The translations under genes and the position numbers were made by a program. Below, piece by piece: positions 9,423-20,190 of a stretch of 24,237 nt of DNA. The stretch comes from Conidiobolus incongruus B7586. Taxonomy: Eukaryota; Entomophthoromycota; Entomophthoromycetes; Entomophthorales; Conidiobolaceae. The stretch covers positions 1 through 24,237 of the forward strand of contig JNEM01015009.1 in the NCBI GenBank assembly GCA_000697335.1, given 5' to 3'. Position 1 is the stretch's first letter. Each line of letters starts with the position of its first letter. The notes beneath the pieces were generated by a model. That model searched no databases. It had not been told where the DNA came from and saw nothing but the letters and a program-made list of their open reading frames with translations.

Positions 9423-10602
9423 TTATATATAATTCGACAGGGGTTGGGGTGGTGGGAAATCGGTATGCGGTCTGAATGTCCAGCTTCCTTCCGTGTTGGG
9501 AGGGTGGGCAGGTTGGACAAACTGTGCTGATACTGTTATACCCGAAGGTAGGATGCTGGCTCTGTTCGATGTGCCATTGGTGTGTGCAACTGATGAGCGC
9601 ACTGAAGGTGGAGGTGGAGGTACTCGAGTTCTGGGAGCTGTTGAGGATACAGTTGGGGGTGGAGGGGGTGCTGGAGCAGGAGGTGGAGGGGGTGTAGGAG
9701 AGGGAGCATGATTGCGATTAGGCGGTGGGGGTGGTGGCTTACGACCAGCTGGTGGTGGAGGCGGAGCACCCTTACGAGGCGGTGGAGGTGGAGGACCTCT
9801 TCTTGGCAATGAGGGAGCTGCAGAAGCTGGTGGAGGTGGTACTCTATTTGGAGGAGGAGGAGCAGAGTTAGTTGGAGGGGGTGGTGATGGTGGCGGTGGG
9901 ACAGCACTAGGTGGCGGTGGTGCTCTATTTGGAGGAGGAGGAGGAGGAGCAGAATTTGTTGGTGGTGGAGGGGGAGGGACAGAACTAGGTGGTGCTGGAG
10001 GTTTAGCAGTTGGAATTGAAGGGACAGCAGGAGGTTTGAAAGTGGGTGGTTTAACAGCTGATTGTGTAGGTACTTTGGGAACCGATGTAGGTGGTTTAGG
10101 TACAGACGAAGTTGGAGCAGCTGGAGTTGTAGGCTTTAAAGCTGGTGGTGAAAAAGTATTGCGAGATGGACTAGGTTCTATTAGAAAATTATTATTATTT
10201 TGATTAAGTACAAAATTAAATTAAAATACCTGCTGAACTTTCTCTTCCGGTATTTACACCTCCGCGGCTCTTGAGTTTTGGCATACCCCCAGCAAATAAT
10301 CCTCCCAAACCTGGAGGCCCTCCTCCCATAGAAGGTGCTGAGCTTCCTCCTCCACCGCCTCCTACGGCTGATGGAGAGGGACCAGATGAAGAATCGTTAT
10401 TTTTGGGTTTATCTAAAATTGGCGCAGAACGATCATTAGTTACTGTTTTCTTAAGTTTGGTACCCTTCTGAATAGAAGCTAAAAGAGCGCTTCTGTTATT
10501 GTCAGCTTTTGGCAGTGGAGCGCTTTTACCCATTGCAGGTGGAGGAGGTGGTCCAGGTGGAGGGGGAGCTCCGGGGGGTGGAGGAGGTGGTGGTACGGGC
10601 AT
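9423..10602 (-). CDS. WIP/verprolin-family actin regulator
   Basis: Two exons (10602-10230 and 10177-9423, intron 52 nt, GT-AG) encode 375 aa. WIP/verprolin binds actin monomers and WASP to control Arp2/3-driven actin patches. An N-terminal proline run leads to a WH2 actin-binding motif (about 34-60) containing RSALLASIQKGTKLKK and TNDRSAP, close to yeast Vrp1, whose WH2 ends KLKKAETNDRSAP. A Gly-rich linker and a long Pro-rich middle with many PPPPP runs (profilin/SH3 ligands) follow. The C-terminus carries WTFRPHTDFPPPQP (357-370), matching the WIP motif that docks on the WASP EVH1 domain (human form FHPISDLPPPEP). Both ends are therefore intact. The gene is shorter than yeast Vrp1 (817 aa) and human WIP (503 aa), mainly in the proline-rich middle. 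The plus strand here is strongly G-rich as a consequence. Confidence 0.95.
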
Positions 10603-11249
10603 ATTTAACTATTTACAATATTTTATCACTTTCTGTTATTCAACTTATATTTAATTGATAAATAATGAATGTTGAATGATGGAGTAATTTCAAAGTAAAT
10701 AAGGAAAAATCATCAATTATGGGAATTTCACAAGGAAATTGACTTTAGAAAATATCTTGGTATTCATAATTACTACGCAAATTTATAATATTTGATGAGC
10801 CAAGAGTATTTTAATTAATGTACAAGGCATCGATTTTAAGTATCAATAATTAATAGGGTATGATAATTAGCGAAGAACAATTAAATACAGTGTATAATTA
10901 TAGTTCATTTTTCTGTTATCACATTTATCATATTTCCACACTAAAAAATTCAAACACAAAAAACAATTAAAAGTGATATAATTTTACCTTAGTTCTCAAT
11001 AATAAATTAATAAAATTAATTGACTATAATTTCTAAGTTTATTATTCAATTAAGTTCATTTGTTATTATTGTATTTTCTACGAAAAACTTTAATACTTAA
11101 ACTTTAAATTATCCAAGTCACAGTTGATGAATTTTTTAATATTGGATTTTGAAATAAATCCCATAATCAAAGCTTTGATAAATTCAGATAATTAAAGTTT
11201 TTCAATAAAAAGAAAAATATATAAAAAAATTACTTAATATTTTAATCAT

Positions 11250-11280
<31 letters not shown>

Positions 11281-11381
11281 AAGTATTAAAATAAATTAAT
11301 ATTTAAAAAACTTATTAGTTTTCGATATTAATTAATCATTAAAACTTTAATTTATTTTATATTTTAAATTTAATAAAAAAA
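10603..11381. promoter_or_regulatory. Divergent promoter spacer between WIP and ProRS genes
   Basis: These 779 bp separate two divergent start codons and hold no gene. A long TA dinucleotide run lies at about 11249-11277. AT-rich words abound, so no TATA element can be singled out with confidence. Each gene is preceded by an A-rich context at its ATG. Confidence 0.5.
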
Positions 11382-13365
11382 ATGATATCAAAGTTAAAAC
11401 TTCAGCCCAAGTCGTTTAGTAGACAGTTTACGGTAACTATTGTTTAATAACCATATTAATCAAATATATTAATTGTAATATGTAATAGTCTAGTAGTCAA
11501 CTTTACAAATTACCCAAATTATCTCAAAGTTTAAACGTAACGAGTAAAGCTAAGGACTCCAGTTTATTTAAATCTCACGATTTGATGCTAAGAGCTGGAT
11601 TAATCAACCAAGTAAATAAATATAAATTTTATATTGATAATATAATTAATTTTAACAGTCTAGTTCCGGCATTTACACTTTGTTACCTTTTGGCTTACGT
11701 AGTTTGAATAAAGTGAAAAGGATTATTGAAGAAGAATTGGATGCTATCGGTAATTTTATTAACAAGATATATAAAATGAAAGAAATTAAATGAATTTTAG
11801 GCTGCCAGCAGTTAGATATGCCCAATTTAAGTTCAAGTCAAAAGTGGAAACAAACTGGTAGATGGAATACTATGAAGGAAGAAGTAACAATTATAAAGTT
11901 AATTTCGAACTAATAATAATGACATGATTGAATATAGTTGGTCAAATTGAAAGATCGCAAAGGGAGTGAATTTTGTTTAGCTCCCACTCACGAGGAAGAG
12001 ATCACGCATTTGGTTGGAGAATTGATTCATAGTTATAAGAATTTACCTGTAAAGGCTTACCAAATAGGTAATTCATTACATTTATATCATATAAACTACA
12101 ATTAATATACTTTATTAGGTAAAAAATTTCGGGATGAATTAAGACCACGTGGAGGTCTTTTGAGAGGTCGAGAATTCCTCATGAAAGATTTGTATACCTT
12201 CGATTCCAATGTTGATAACGCTATGAAGACCTATAGAGAGGTGCAAAATGCTTACAAGAATATTTTCAATCGTATTGGCATCAGTTACAAAATCTGTGAA
12301 GCTGATACTGGTTCTATTGGTGGGACTTTGTCCAATGAGTTTCACTATTTGTCACCAATTGGTGAGGATAAGATTTTGTCGTGTTTGAATTGTGGATACT
12401 CTGCTAATCAAGAAGCTGCTACGAGTGTTATTCCTAACGATAGTGAAGGTGTGAATGTACTTGATAGTAGATCTAATAGTGATAGTTTAATTGAGAAGAT
12501 TGCCCAGTTAAATCGTCAATTATCATCCCAATTAGAATATAATTTCATTAGATTGAAAGAAGAGCCTAGCACTGTTTATTGCATTTTGAGTAAGAAAGGA
12601 CGTGAAATCAATTGGATTCCAATTGAAAAACACATTCAGAAGGCTTATGATATCACTACTTTGGATCAAGTTACTAACATCGACCAAATCCAATTCATTG
12701 TAGATCCTTACTTCAGATCTAACGATATCAGCGAACAATCATCCAATACCCAATATATCAGTCTTCATTTAGCTCAATCAGGTGATCACTGTCCCAAATG
12801 TGCCAAATCCAATACTGAAATCCCTCTCGAAGAATTTAAAGCTATTGAAGTCGGACACACTTTCTACTTAGGTACTAAATACTCAGCCCAAATGAACTCC
12901 ACATTCAGCTCGCCTGAAGGTAAATTGGTTCCATTCGTTATGGGATGCTTTGGTATTGGTGTTAGTAGATTATTACCAGCCGTAATTGAATGCTCTCATG
13001 ATAAGAATGGTATAATTTGGCCCTATTCCATAGCTCCTTATAGATTGTGTATTGTACCAATTGTACCCAAAGGATCACAACTGTCCGAATACATTGAAGT
13101 GGTTGAAAATATTGAAAATCAGTTGAAGCAAATCGACAGCTTGAAGGGCGAAGTAATCTTAGACGATCGCTATGACTTATCAGTAGGCTCCAGACTCAAA
13201 GATTGCGACTTGATTGGATATCCCTTTGTCATCGTTATTGGCAAATCATTCAGGACCGATGGCAAACTCGAGTTACAGATTAGATCTAGTGGTGAAAAGC
13301 ATTTAGTAAGTGTTGAAGACATTGGCAATTATTTAAACAATCAAATCAAATACTTAAGTTATTAA
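11382..13365 (+). CDS. Mitochondrial prolyl-tRNA synthetase (bacterial type)
   Basis: Six exons (11382-11432, 11489-11611, 11659-11749, 11801-11883, 11938-12067, 12119-13365) encode 574 aa, close to yeast Aim10 (576 aa). The enzyme charges mitochondrial tRNA-Pro. The N-terminus ([20 protein letters not shown]) is basic and Ser-rich, like a mitochondrial presequence. Class II landmarks are [29 protein letters not shown], motif 2 [19 protein letters not shown] (161-179), [13 protein letters not shown], motif 3 [10 protein letters not shown] (434-443), and a C-terminal anticodon-binding domain with GEVILDDR and [18 protein letters not shown]. Between CLNC (248-251) and CPKC (384-387) lies an insert of about 130 residues. 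It sits where bacterial ProRS has its roughly 180-residue editing domain and animal PARS2 has almost nothing. Every junction is GT-AG and restores conserved residues (for example QIGKKF). AATAAA is at 13369-13374. The 3' end overlaps the flank of the convergent orphan gene. Confidence 0.96.
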
Positions 13366-13414
13366 ATTAATAAACATTTTATAATTTAATTAACTTTATT
13401 TCTAATAATAATAA

Positions 13415-13963
13415 CTATTGATAATGATTAATTGAAATCAATTCAATTAATTTACAACTTGATGATAGAATTAATAACAGAGTATCTCGACTTAAGCCAA
13501 ATGTCAGCAACAAATTGAAATAATTCAGCTTTTCGCTCCTGACTAGGCATAGTTTAGCAATACAACTGTCCTGATCACTCATGAGCCACCATTCATCGTC
13601 AATCGGATTCGATTTCCAGTAAATGGAAATCATATTCAGATGGTCAAGTTCGTCAGCGAAGATGAACAGCTTGTTAAAGTTTTTGGGATGGGGTTTGGGT
13701 ACTAGTTCTATGTTGGTCCATTGTGCTTTCGGATTGGACAGATACATTTGAAAACTGTTATTATCATTGCTGGATTTAGAGCTTGTGATTAAACTTAAGT
13801 GTTTACTTCCAGACTTCAATACACAAGAATTATTTTGTTGAGAATATATTAATAGCAAACGATCTGACAAGATATTAATCACCCAGTTTTTATTATTTTT
13901 AATAAAAGCACAAACTTTAAGTTGAAGTGGCAAAGTATTCAATTCAATGGAAGGATGATACAT
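13415..13963 (-). CDS. Hypothetical protein, 182 aa, intronless
   Basis: One uninterrupted frame runs from ATG at 13963 to TAG at 13415. I do not recognise the family. Composition is protein-like, with many W, D, P and C residues (for example ISIYWKSNPIDDEWWLMSD, AQWTNIELVPKPHPKNF), unlike AT noise. There is no signal peptide and no clear transmembrane segment, though the C-terminal part is Leu-rich (LLLTFGLSRDTLLLILSSS). Alternating hydrophobic strands could be part of a beta-propeller or beta-sandwich, which is only a guess. An in-frame GTG sits just upstream, but the ATG is preferred. TATAAATAG at 14024-14016 lies about 53 bp upstream of the ATG on the same strand. An AATAAA at 13400-13395 lies past the stop, in the 49 bp shared with the convergent prolyl-tRNA synthetase gene. 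Confidence 0.7.
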   Translation of the reverse strand: MYHPSIELNTLPLQLKVCAFIKNNKNWVINILSDRLLLIYSQQNNSCVLKSGSKHLSLITSSKSSNDNNSFQMYLSNPKAQWTNIELVPKPHPKNFNKLFIFADELDHLNMISIYWKSNPIDDEWWLMSDQDSCIAKLCLVRSEKLNYFNLLLTFGLSRDTLLLILSSSCKLIELISINHYQ

Positions 13964-14015
13964 CACTTAAAATGAATCAGAGAAAAAAACTTAATGTTTT
14001 ATCAAGAACAGTAAA

Positions 14016-14024
14016 CTATTTATA
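14016..14024 (-). promoter_or_regulatory. TATA box of the orphan gene
   Basis: TATAAATAG on the minus strand lies 53 bp before the ATG at 13963 and fits a core promoter with a short leader. Confidence 0.45.
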
Positions 14025-15207
14025 CTGAAGATCTTGGACAATCTTTTGAACTCTCTCTTGCTTTAAAATCTATTGGTTTTTAATTTAAATTGAATCAGGG
14101 TAAATAAATATTTAAAGTAATTTGAAGTTAGATAGAAATGGTCTTAGTTGGATTTAAAAGATTTTTTTAGATTGATTCATATTTATTTTTATAATAGTAT
14201 TATTCAATATATGTAATATTTCTTATATATTGACATAATATTATAATATCAAATACTATTTGAAGAATCTTTGATCATGATATTTAGTCCAAACTAGATC
14301 CAAAAAAGAAATCTGAAATTCGCTAAGAAATGTAATAGAACATGTAACAATAAAAGGGGTTAGTAAATTTATTTTGATAAAAGTGAGATACTTTTTTTAA
14401 TTTCTAAATCTATCATTAACCTCTTTTGTTTAGTCAATAATCTTTCAGGGATAGTGTTTTATAAATGCTGAGCTTTATTCCGTTTAGGTAAAACATTCAT
14501 TATTTTTGGCATGTTAACATTGGATGAGTTCTTATGCAAAATGTAAGCTGATGGAGTGCTATTACTTCGGTTTATTATATTTTTTCTTTGAACTTAACGG
14601 GAAACTAAGGATTATTCTTGAATCAGAAAAATATTTAATAGATATATGAAGGCTAATCAAATGTGACAAAATAACATTAGTTTCTATATATAATAATTAT
14701 AATATTTGAATTTTAATTCATTTATTTTCATATTTTGATATTCTGAATTTGTAATATTTTAAAAAATGAAGTCTAGGGATATTTTGAAAAATAAACATTA
14801 TTTAATTGTTTAATAATAAATAAAATTGAGATGAATATTAAATTTCAATCTATCAGTGATTTTTTGAAAGCAATTTAAATTAATATAATAATGATATTTG
14901 AATTCTAGTTTATTAAATTTCATATAATAACTTGCCATTTTTGATATTTTAATTTCAATTAAATATTCTCAAGGTCTAGGCAATTAATAATCCAAACTAT
15001 CCATCTACCAATTAAAATCATTGTCAAATACCCTAAATGCATTGAACCCATAAATTTCAAATTAAAGCTAAAATAGTATATTGTTCGCGTTTCATTCAGT
15101 TCCAGAGATTAATATCTCTATTCTAACACTTTAATCAATTATCAAAGTTATTGATAGCAATAATTGTAAAAAATAACTTATTTAAAAAATAAGATTGTTA
15201 AGGGAAG
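14025..15207. other. Intergenic spacer with a coding-like island
   Basis: This is AT-rich DNA between the minus-strand orphan gene and Hop2. On the minus strand, about 14385-14600, there are interrupted runs of protein-like composition such as TPSAYILHKNSSNVNMPKIM and NTIPERLLTKQKRLMIDLEI, and the DNA there is somewhat richer in G+C. I cannot assign a family or find supporting splice sites, so it may be a relic or chance. The last 150 bp form the Hop2 promoter region, with no distinctive element. Confidence 0.4.
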
Positions 15208-16255
15208 ATGGCGCCTAAAAAGAGACCTGCTTCGAGTATGGAAGATTCTAATGGTAATTTATTTTTTTACATTTTTCTAAATATATGATTAATGAATATG
15301 ATTTTTATAGAGGAAATCATTTTAGAATATATGAAAAAGATGAATAGACCTTACAGTTTAAGTAAATAACGAAATAATTCTAATATTTTAAAATTCTAAA
15401 ATATAGATAGATGATATTTTAACTAATTTACATTCTCAAGTCAAGAAGGCAGGCGCTTCCAAGGCTTTGGAAAGTTTAGTGAGTCAGGAATTATTATATA
15501 GTAAAAGCTACGGCAAGCAGGTGGTTTATTGCTATAATCAAGTGAATAAATATACAGAATTATCACAACCGTTATTTAATATAGTATTTAGAATTTGTGG
15601 GAGGAAGTGGATAGTGAAAAGTTGAAGGAATTGGATAATAAGATTGAAGCGATGGAAGCCAAACTAAAGGCTGATAAGGAGAATTTGAATCAGTTGGAAT
15701 CAGGTATTAAATATTTTTTATTCAATGTTTTTATAATTACTAAGATTATTTTATAGTTTATAGAGGATTAACCAGTAGTTTAACGGATGCTGAATTAGAT
15801 GAAACAATTGCACAGCTAGAAAAGAAAGTAATTTTTCAATAATTATATTAATAATTATAAATTAACTATAGTAATAGGTCGAAGAAGACACAGCCAAATA
15901 CGAAGATTTTAAAACGAATAAAAAATTAATCACAGACGAAGAGAAAGAATTAATTGATAAAAACTATAACGATTTTAGAAAACATTGGAAAACTTACAAA
16001 TCTAAGGTAATGTCTATTATTATATATTTTTTGAATATTGAATTAATGGTATTTATATTGTAGTTTAAAGAGATATTTGATGTAATTTCTGAAAATTTGA
16101 CAGTTTCTAACAAAGAATTTATGGTAATTAATTAATATTAAGTTTTTTAAATTATATTAAACCATTTTATTTAGGAAGAACAGGGGATAGAAACTGATGA
16201 AGATCATAATTTAGATTTTAAGCAAGATCCTTTGGCCAAATTTTACAAGAATTAA
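15208..16255 (+). CDS. HOP2: Homologous-pairing protein 2 (Hop2/PSMC3IP)
   Basis: Eight exons (15208-15253, 15311-15361, 15411-15541, 15592-15703, 15757-15827, 15878-16006, 16064-16123, 16175-16255) encode 226 aa (human PSMC3IP 217 aa). Hop2 pairs with Mnd1 to help Dmc1/Rad51 invade the homologue in meiosis. The N-terminus MAPKKRPASS is followed by a winged-helix DNA-binding domain (about 16-75) with ILEYMKKMNRPYSLNDILTN and YGKQVVYCYNQ. Next come a heptad-rich coiled coil (about 77-165) that would bind Mnd1, an LITDEEKELIDKNYNDFRKH helix, and the C-terminal signature GIETDED (204-210) seen in the human protein. All seven introns are GT-AG, 49-57 nt. Intron 3 uses a GTGAAT donor, and intron 2 has two tandem TAG acceptors of which only the second keeps the frame. 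AATAAA is at 16276-16281. Gemin2 starts 198 bp downstream on the same strand. Confidence 0.96.
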
Positions 16256-16453
16256 GGATTCTGTGGTTTTTTATTAATAAACGTATATCATTTCCCTTTA
16301 TTGAAATAAAATATTCAAAATATTCATTTATTTATCAACATTAAATTCGAATTAAAACCGCCCATCATCCCATAATAAAAAATCATCAACAAATTGTAAT
16401 TAACTGCCAAGGATTTCAAGGTCCAATTGAATAAAAATTACAAAATAATAAAA

Positions 16454-17481
16454 ATGAAGAATAAAAATAAAAATAAAAATAAGAATAAAAATAAGAATAA
16501 GATAAATTTTCAATCTAATGAAGATAGTAGTAAAAATAATAATGTTGGATTATTACCAGTTGCTGAAAATTTATCCAATCCTAACGGTCCCCCTATAGAT
16601 GGTTTGGAATATCTGCTGATGGTTAGGTAATTAATATTAAATTCTAATAGTTATTTAAAATAATTATATTAATATTTGACTATAAGAAATCAATCTATAT
16701 CCATGCCCAGTATAGTATCTAATCAATCTAAACCACCCAAAGAAGCTTTTCCAACCTATCGAGTGCCCGAACCTATAGAAACTAAAGTACTTGATGAAAA
16801 AGAATCACAATTTGAAAGTTATTTCAAATTCCAACTAAATAAACTAAAGAATGTAATATACACATATAATAATATACATAATGATACTAATAATAATATC
16901 TAGGAAATGAATCAAATTAAATTACAATCGAATAATCAAAATTTTAATTATCCCAAGGGTGAGAAGGAATGGAAGGATTATTGTATTCATCAGAGACATT
17001 CTCCTCAGTTTGATTTTATTGCTAATTTATCTCAGGTAATTGTAATATACACATTATTAAATATACATATATAATTGAATTGGGTATATTTTTAGGGTAT
17101 AACGATTCAATTAATAGAATATCAGCTAGAGTGGTTGAATCATGTTAAATTTAGTCAATTACAAGTATATTAAATAATACTTATATTATTTAAATTCATA
17201 AAGAATAATCAATTATTTAGGGCTACTGGATACTAAGTTTATTAATTCGTTTAGACGATCTATTAATTGGTGACGAAATTGGATTGATCAGAAATTTAGT
17301 TAAAAATTTGTTGAAATTAAATGATGTAACCATTATAACTATCATTAATCTTTAAATTATATTAATATTAATATTAATATTAATTTTATTTTAGTTAAAT
17401 CAGGATGAAAAATTAATTATATTAATTATTAAACATTTATTAATAACGCATTTTAATCAGTTGGATTTTAGAGGTAAGTAG
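16454..17481 (+). CDS. Gemin2/SIP1-like SMN-complex protein
   Basis: Six exons (16454-16626, 16687-16852, 16904-17035, 17096-17164, 17221-17325, 17395-17481) encode 243 aa (human Gemin2 280 aa). Gemin2 cradles the Sm protein ring during snRNP assembly and binds SMN. The N-terminus is a run of Lys-Asn repeats (2-16). The family signature LLPVAENLSNPNGPPIDGLEYL (33-54) reads in two overlapping parts, LLPVAENL and PPIDGLEYL, then MVR. Later come WKDYCIHQRHSPQFDFI, a LIEYQLEWL helix and a C-terminal helical bundle ending NQLDFRGK, like the human YFDQRDL end. Intron 1 uses an AAG acceptor; other acceptors are TAG. The final GGTAAG could also be a splice donor to an unseen exon, but the end matches the family. 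The ATG at 16454 is chosen; an earlier in-frame TTG is unlikely to be used. Confidence 0.92.
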
Positions 17482-18188
17482 ATTGGAAATATAACTTGTA
17501 TATTTACTAAAAATTTGATAGATATTAAAACTTTTGAAATTTAATAATTTATATCGAATGAATTTAATGTATATATTATTCTTATTTATTGACGAATTAG
17601 TACATTATAATAATATATAAACTTTTAAGATATATTATCACTCATTTTTGTATCTTGAATAGTTTTAATAATAAGATAATTAATTTTTTATATTTTACAT
17701 TTTAAAATTTATACTGTTAATAATGAAAAAAGATTATATGAAGATTTCAAAACTACAACATTTTATTATATAGTTATAAATATTCAATTTTTACATCATA
17801 GTATACTTATATTATTCATCTATATATTATTGAAATTCGGTTTTGAAATGATCAGCTATTATATTCTATTTTTTGTTAATATATATAATATATTTCACTA
17901 TTTATAATTCATATATAGAATCCTGTTTTTAAAAAAAATTTCTTAAAATAAAATAATATAAATAAAAATTAAAAATTTATTCAATAAAATACTTTTGGAT
18001 CCAATTTGAAGAATATGTAGTCTATAATTATAAAATAAAAGCATATCAGAATATTTCAGAGTTTATGACCATATATATTTGTATAATAGATAACATTACC
18101 TTCTGATAATATTTAATTGAATTGATTATTAATTATTTGGGTCAATTTATATTTGGAATTTTTCAGCTTTGTAACTAATATAAGTAAT

Positions 18189-18356
18189 TCATAACTGATG
18201 AAGTAGCTGCTGGACAGGTTGAAATATGGGATTTTGATGGATCAAAATTTGATTTTTTATCGGATTTAATTTTGTAATATCATTGATAATGCTTAGCCAA
18301 TTGCCTGGAACCTTTTGTGAATCCAGATCTAAGTTCACAAATATGATATAATACAT
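18189..18356 (-). CDS. Possible small ORF, 55 aa, or gene relic
   Basis: An ATG-to-TGA frame of 55 codons lies on the minus strand in a patch clearly richer in G+C than the desert around it. Its composition is protein-like (LDLDSQKVPGNWLSIINDIT, then HQNPIFQPVQQLLHQ) rather than K/N/I noise. I recognise no family. It may be a genuine small gene, an exon of something larger, or a fragment left from an older gene. No promoter or splice evidence decides among these. Confidence 0.3.
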   Translation of the reverse strand: MYYIIFVNLDLDSQKVPGNWLSIINDITKLNPIKNQILIHQNPIFQPVQQLLHQL

Positions 18357-19999
18357 TCAGTCTGAAACTAGCTTATCTATCCTATCTTATCGAATAACAA
18401 TAACTATATATAATAAGCAGTTTATCATATTTATTTTTATCCAATATAAAATATTTATATTTTAAGTATCAGATCGTTTTATAAAAATATTATAAATTTT
18501 ATAACAAATTATTATTTATTTAATAAATTTTATAAAAAACAATTATAATTTAAATTAAGATAAAACTAAGAAATTAATTTAATAAATTATAAAATATTGA
18601 AAATAATATTATGAATATATGTAATTATATGTGATATACTTAAATTTTTCATATAATTCATCATTTATATTGGTCAAATAATTAAATTGATAATGATAAA
18701 CTTTTAGGTATTTTAATAAACAAATGTAAGTAAAAGATTTATTTGAATATTATTAAAATATATAATTTTCCATATATTAAATAATTTATTATCAAGATCT
18801 TATAATTTTTAATTTTGTAAAGTTTAAATTAAAAAATTAATATAAAATATAAATTTTATAATATAATATCATTGAAAATTCGAGATTATTTGTTCAATAT
18901 AAATTAGAAGGGGAATTAAATTTTCATAATTCAATTTATTCTAATTGATTTTATAATTGCTTTAGAAATTCAAACCACTCTAGCATACAGTATTAAGAAA
19001 TAAGTATCCGGCCATATTCAATATAAAATTATCTTTTTTCTTAGAAATATATTGATTTTTAATATTAGGAAAACTTTGTCTAGGATCAAATAATATAGTA
19101 CACTATTATAATTATTAGTACAATAATCTTGATTATTAATGAAATAATTATATTTAAATAAACATATCATAAATAATTAATATATGAAGAATTATTTTTA
19201 TATTAGTTGAATATTTTATTCAACATGTTTATCAACAAATATATTATTATTTAGTCCAAAAATAAAAATAATGATTAATAGTTCATAATATTATTATATT
19301 ATTTGTTAAATATTAGGATTATTTTATTTATTAATAAAAATCAATTATTCAAACATGATTAAAATTTTAATTCTATATTTTGTTTTAAATATTAAAAAAT
19401 TAAAATTTTTAATTTAAAATATTTTGAATAATATCTTTATTTACACTTTTCTTATTTGACTATATTGCCAATCATTATATGTATTAATAATATCTTAAAT
19501 CTGAGAAATTTAAAACAATTGATAAGAATAAGTAAAATATTAAAATTTAATTAAAAAATACAAAATAAAATATTATCAAAATATAAGACAGTATAATATA
19601 CCTATACAATTAAATTAATGAAAAATATAGTTTTTTTATATTATTAGTTAAAATAAATACATAATTAGTTTATTATCAATGTTAAATCAAAAATTTTAAT
19701 ATATATATATATATATTAATTTTTAAATAGATAATCTTAATCATTACATTGAATTAATCGTTATTAATGTTAATATTTATATAATTGAGATTTTTTATAA
19801 TATCAATATAAATATTTTATCAATCATTAAGTAAAGAATTTAAATCGCCTTTAATATATCTTTCATAAAATATACGAAATTTTGAAGCGAACAACTTAAT
19901 CAAATAATATAATAGCAAATGTTGAAGTTATAGATAAAAATACATGTATTAACTATGTTATTAGTACTGTTAATTATTTAGATAATGTTTAGAATAAGT

Positions 20000-20190
20000 C
20001 AAGAGGAAAAATTAATCAAGTTTGCTCATTTCTTCTGGAATTAATGCAAAGGATATTCACCATTAATGCTAGTGATGTTGTTATTCATTATCAAAATTAA
20101 AGCTCAAAGAACTAATTGAATTAATTGTAAAGCCATAAATTTTTCATCATTGTTTCTTGTTATTGTTGTGATTATAAAATTTTCACCCAA
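20000..20190 (-). other. Coding-like patch in AT desert
   Basis: The minus strand gives interrupted runs such as TRNNDEKFMALQLIQLVL and NNNITSINGEYPLH. Their composition is better than background, but there is no intact frame and no recognised family. It is a probable relic or chance. Confidence 0.2.

Noticed and set aside
9476-10471. Long glycine- and proline-rich open frames on the plus strand and in a second minus frame
   Set aside because: They are shadows of the proline-rich WIP coding sequence. Only the two-exon minus-strand frame gives the WH2 and WASP-binding motifs.
11249-11277. TA dinucleotide run as a possible regulatory or origin element
   Set aside because: Similar TA runs occur at about 2269 and 19700 in gene-free DNA. 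This is simple low-complexity sequence.
13964-13966. GTG start for the orphan gene
   Set aside because: The next codon is ATG, which is the normal eukaryotic start.
16427-16453. Upstream extension of Gemin2 from a TTG codon
   Set aside because: Nuclear genes rarely start at TTG. An in-frame ATG at 16454 precedes all conserved residues.
18190-18370. Possible box C/D snoRNA (CTGATGA ... CTGA)
   Set aside because: Box spacing is too long, with no terminal stem and no clear inner boxes. The same patch reads better as a small minus-strand ORF.
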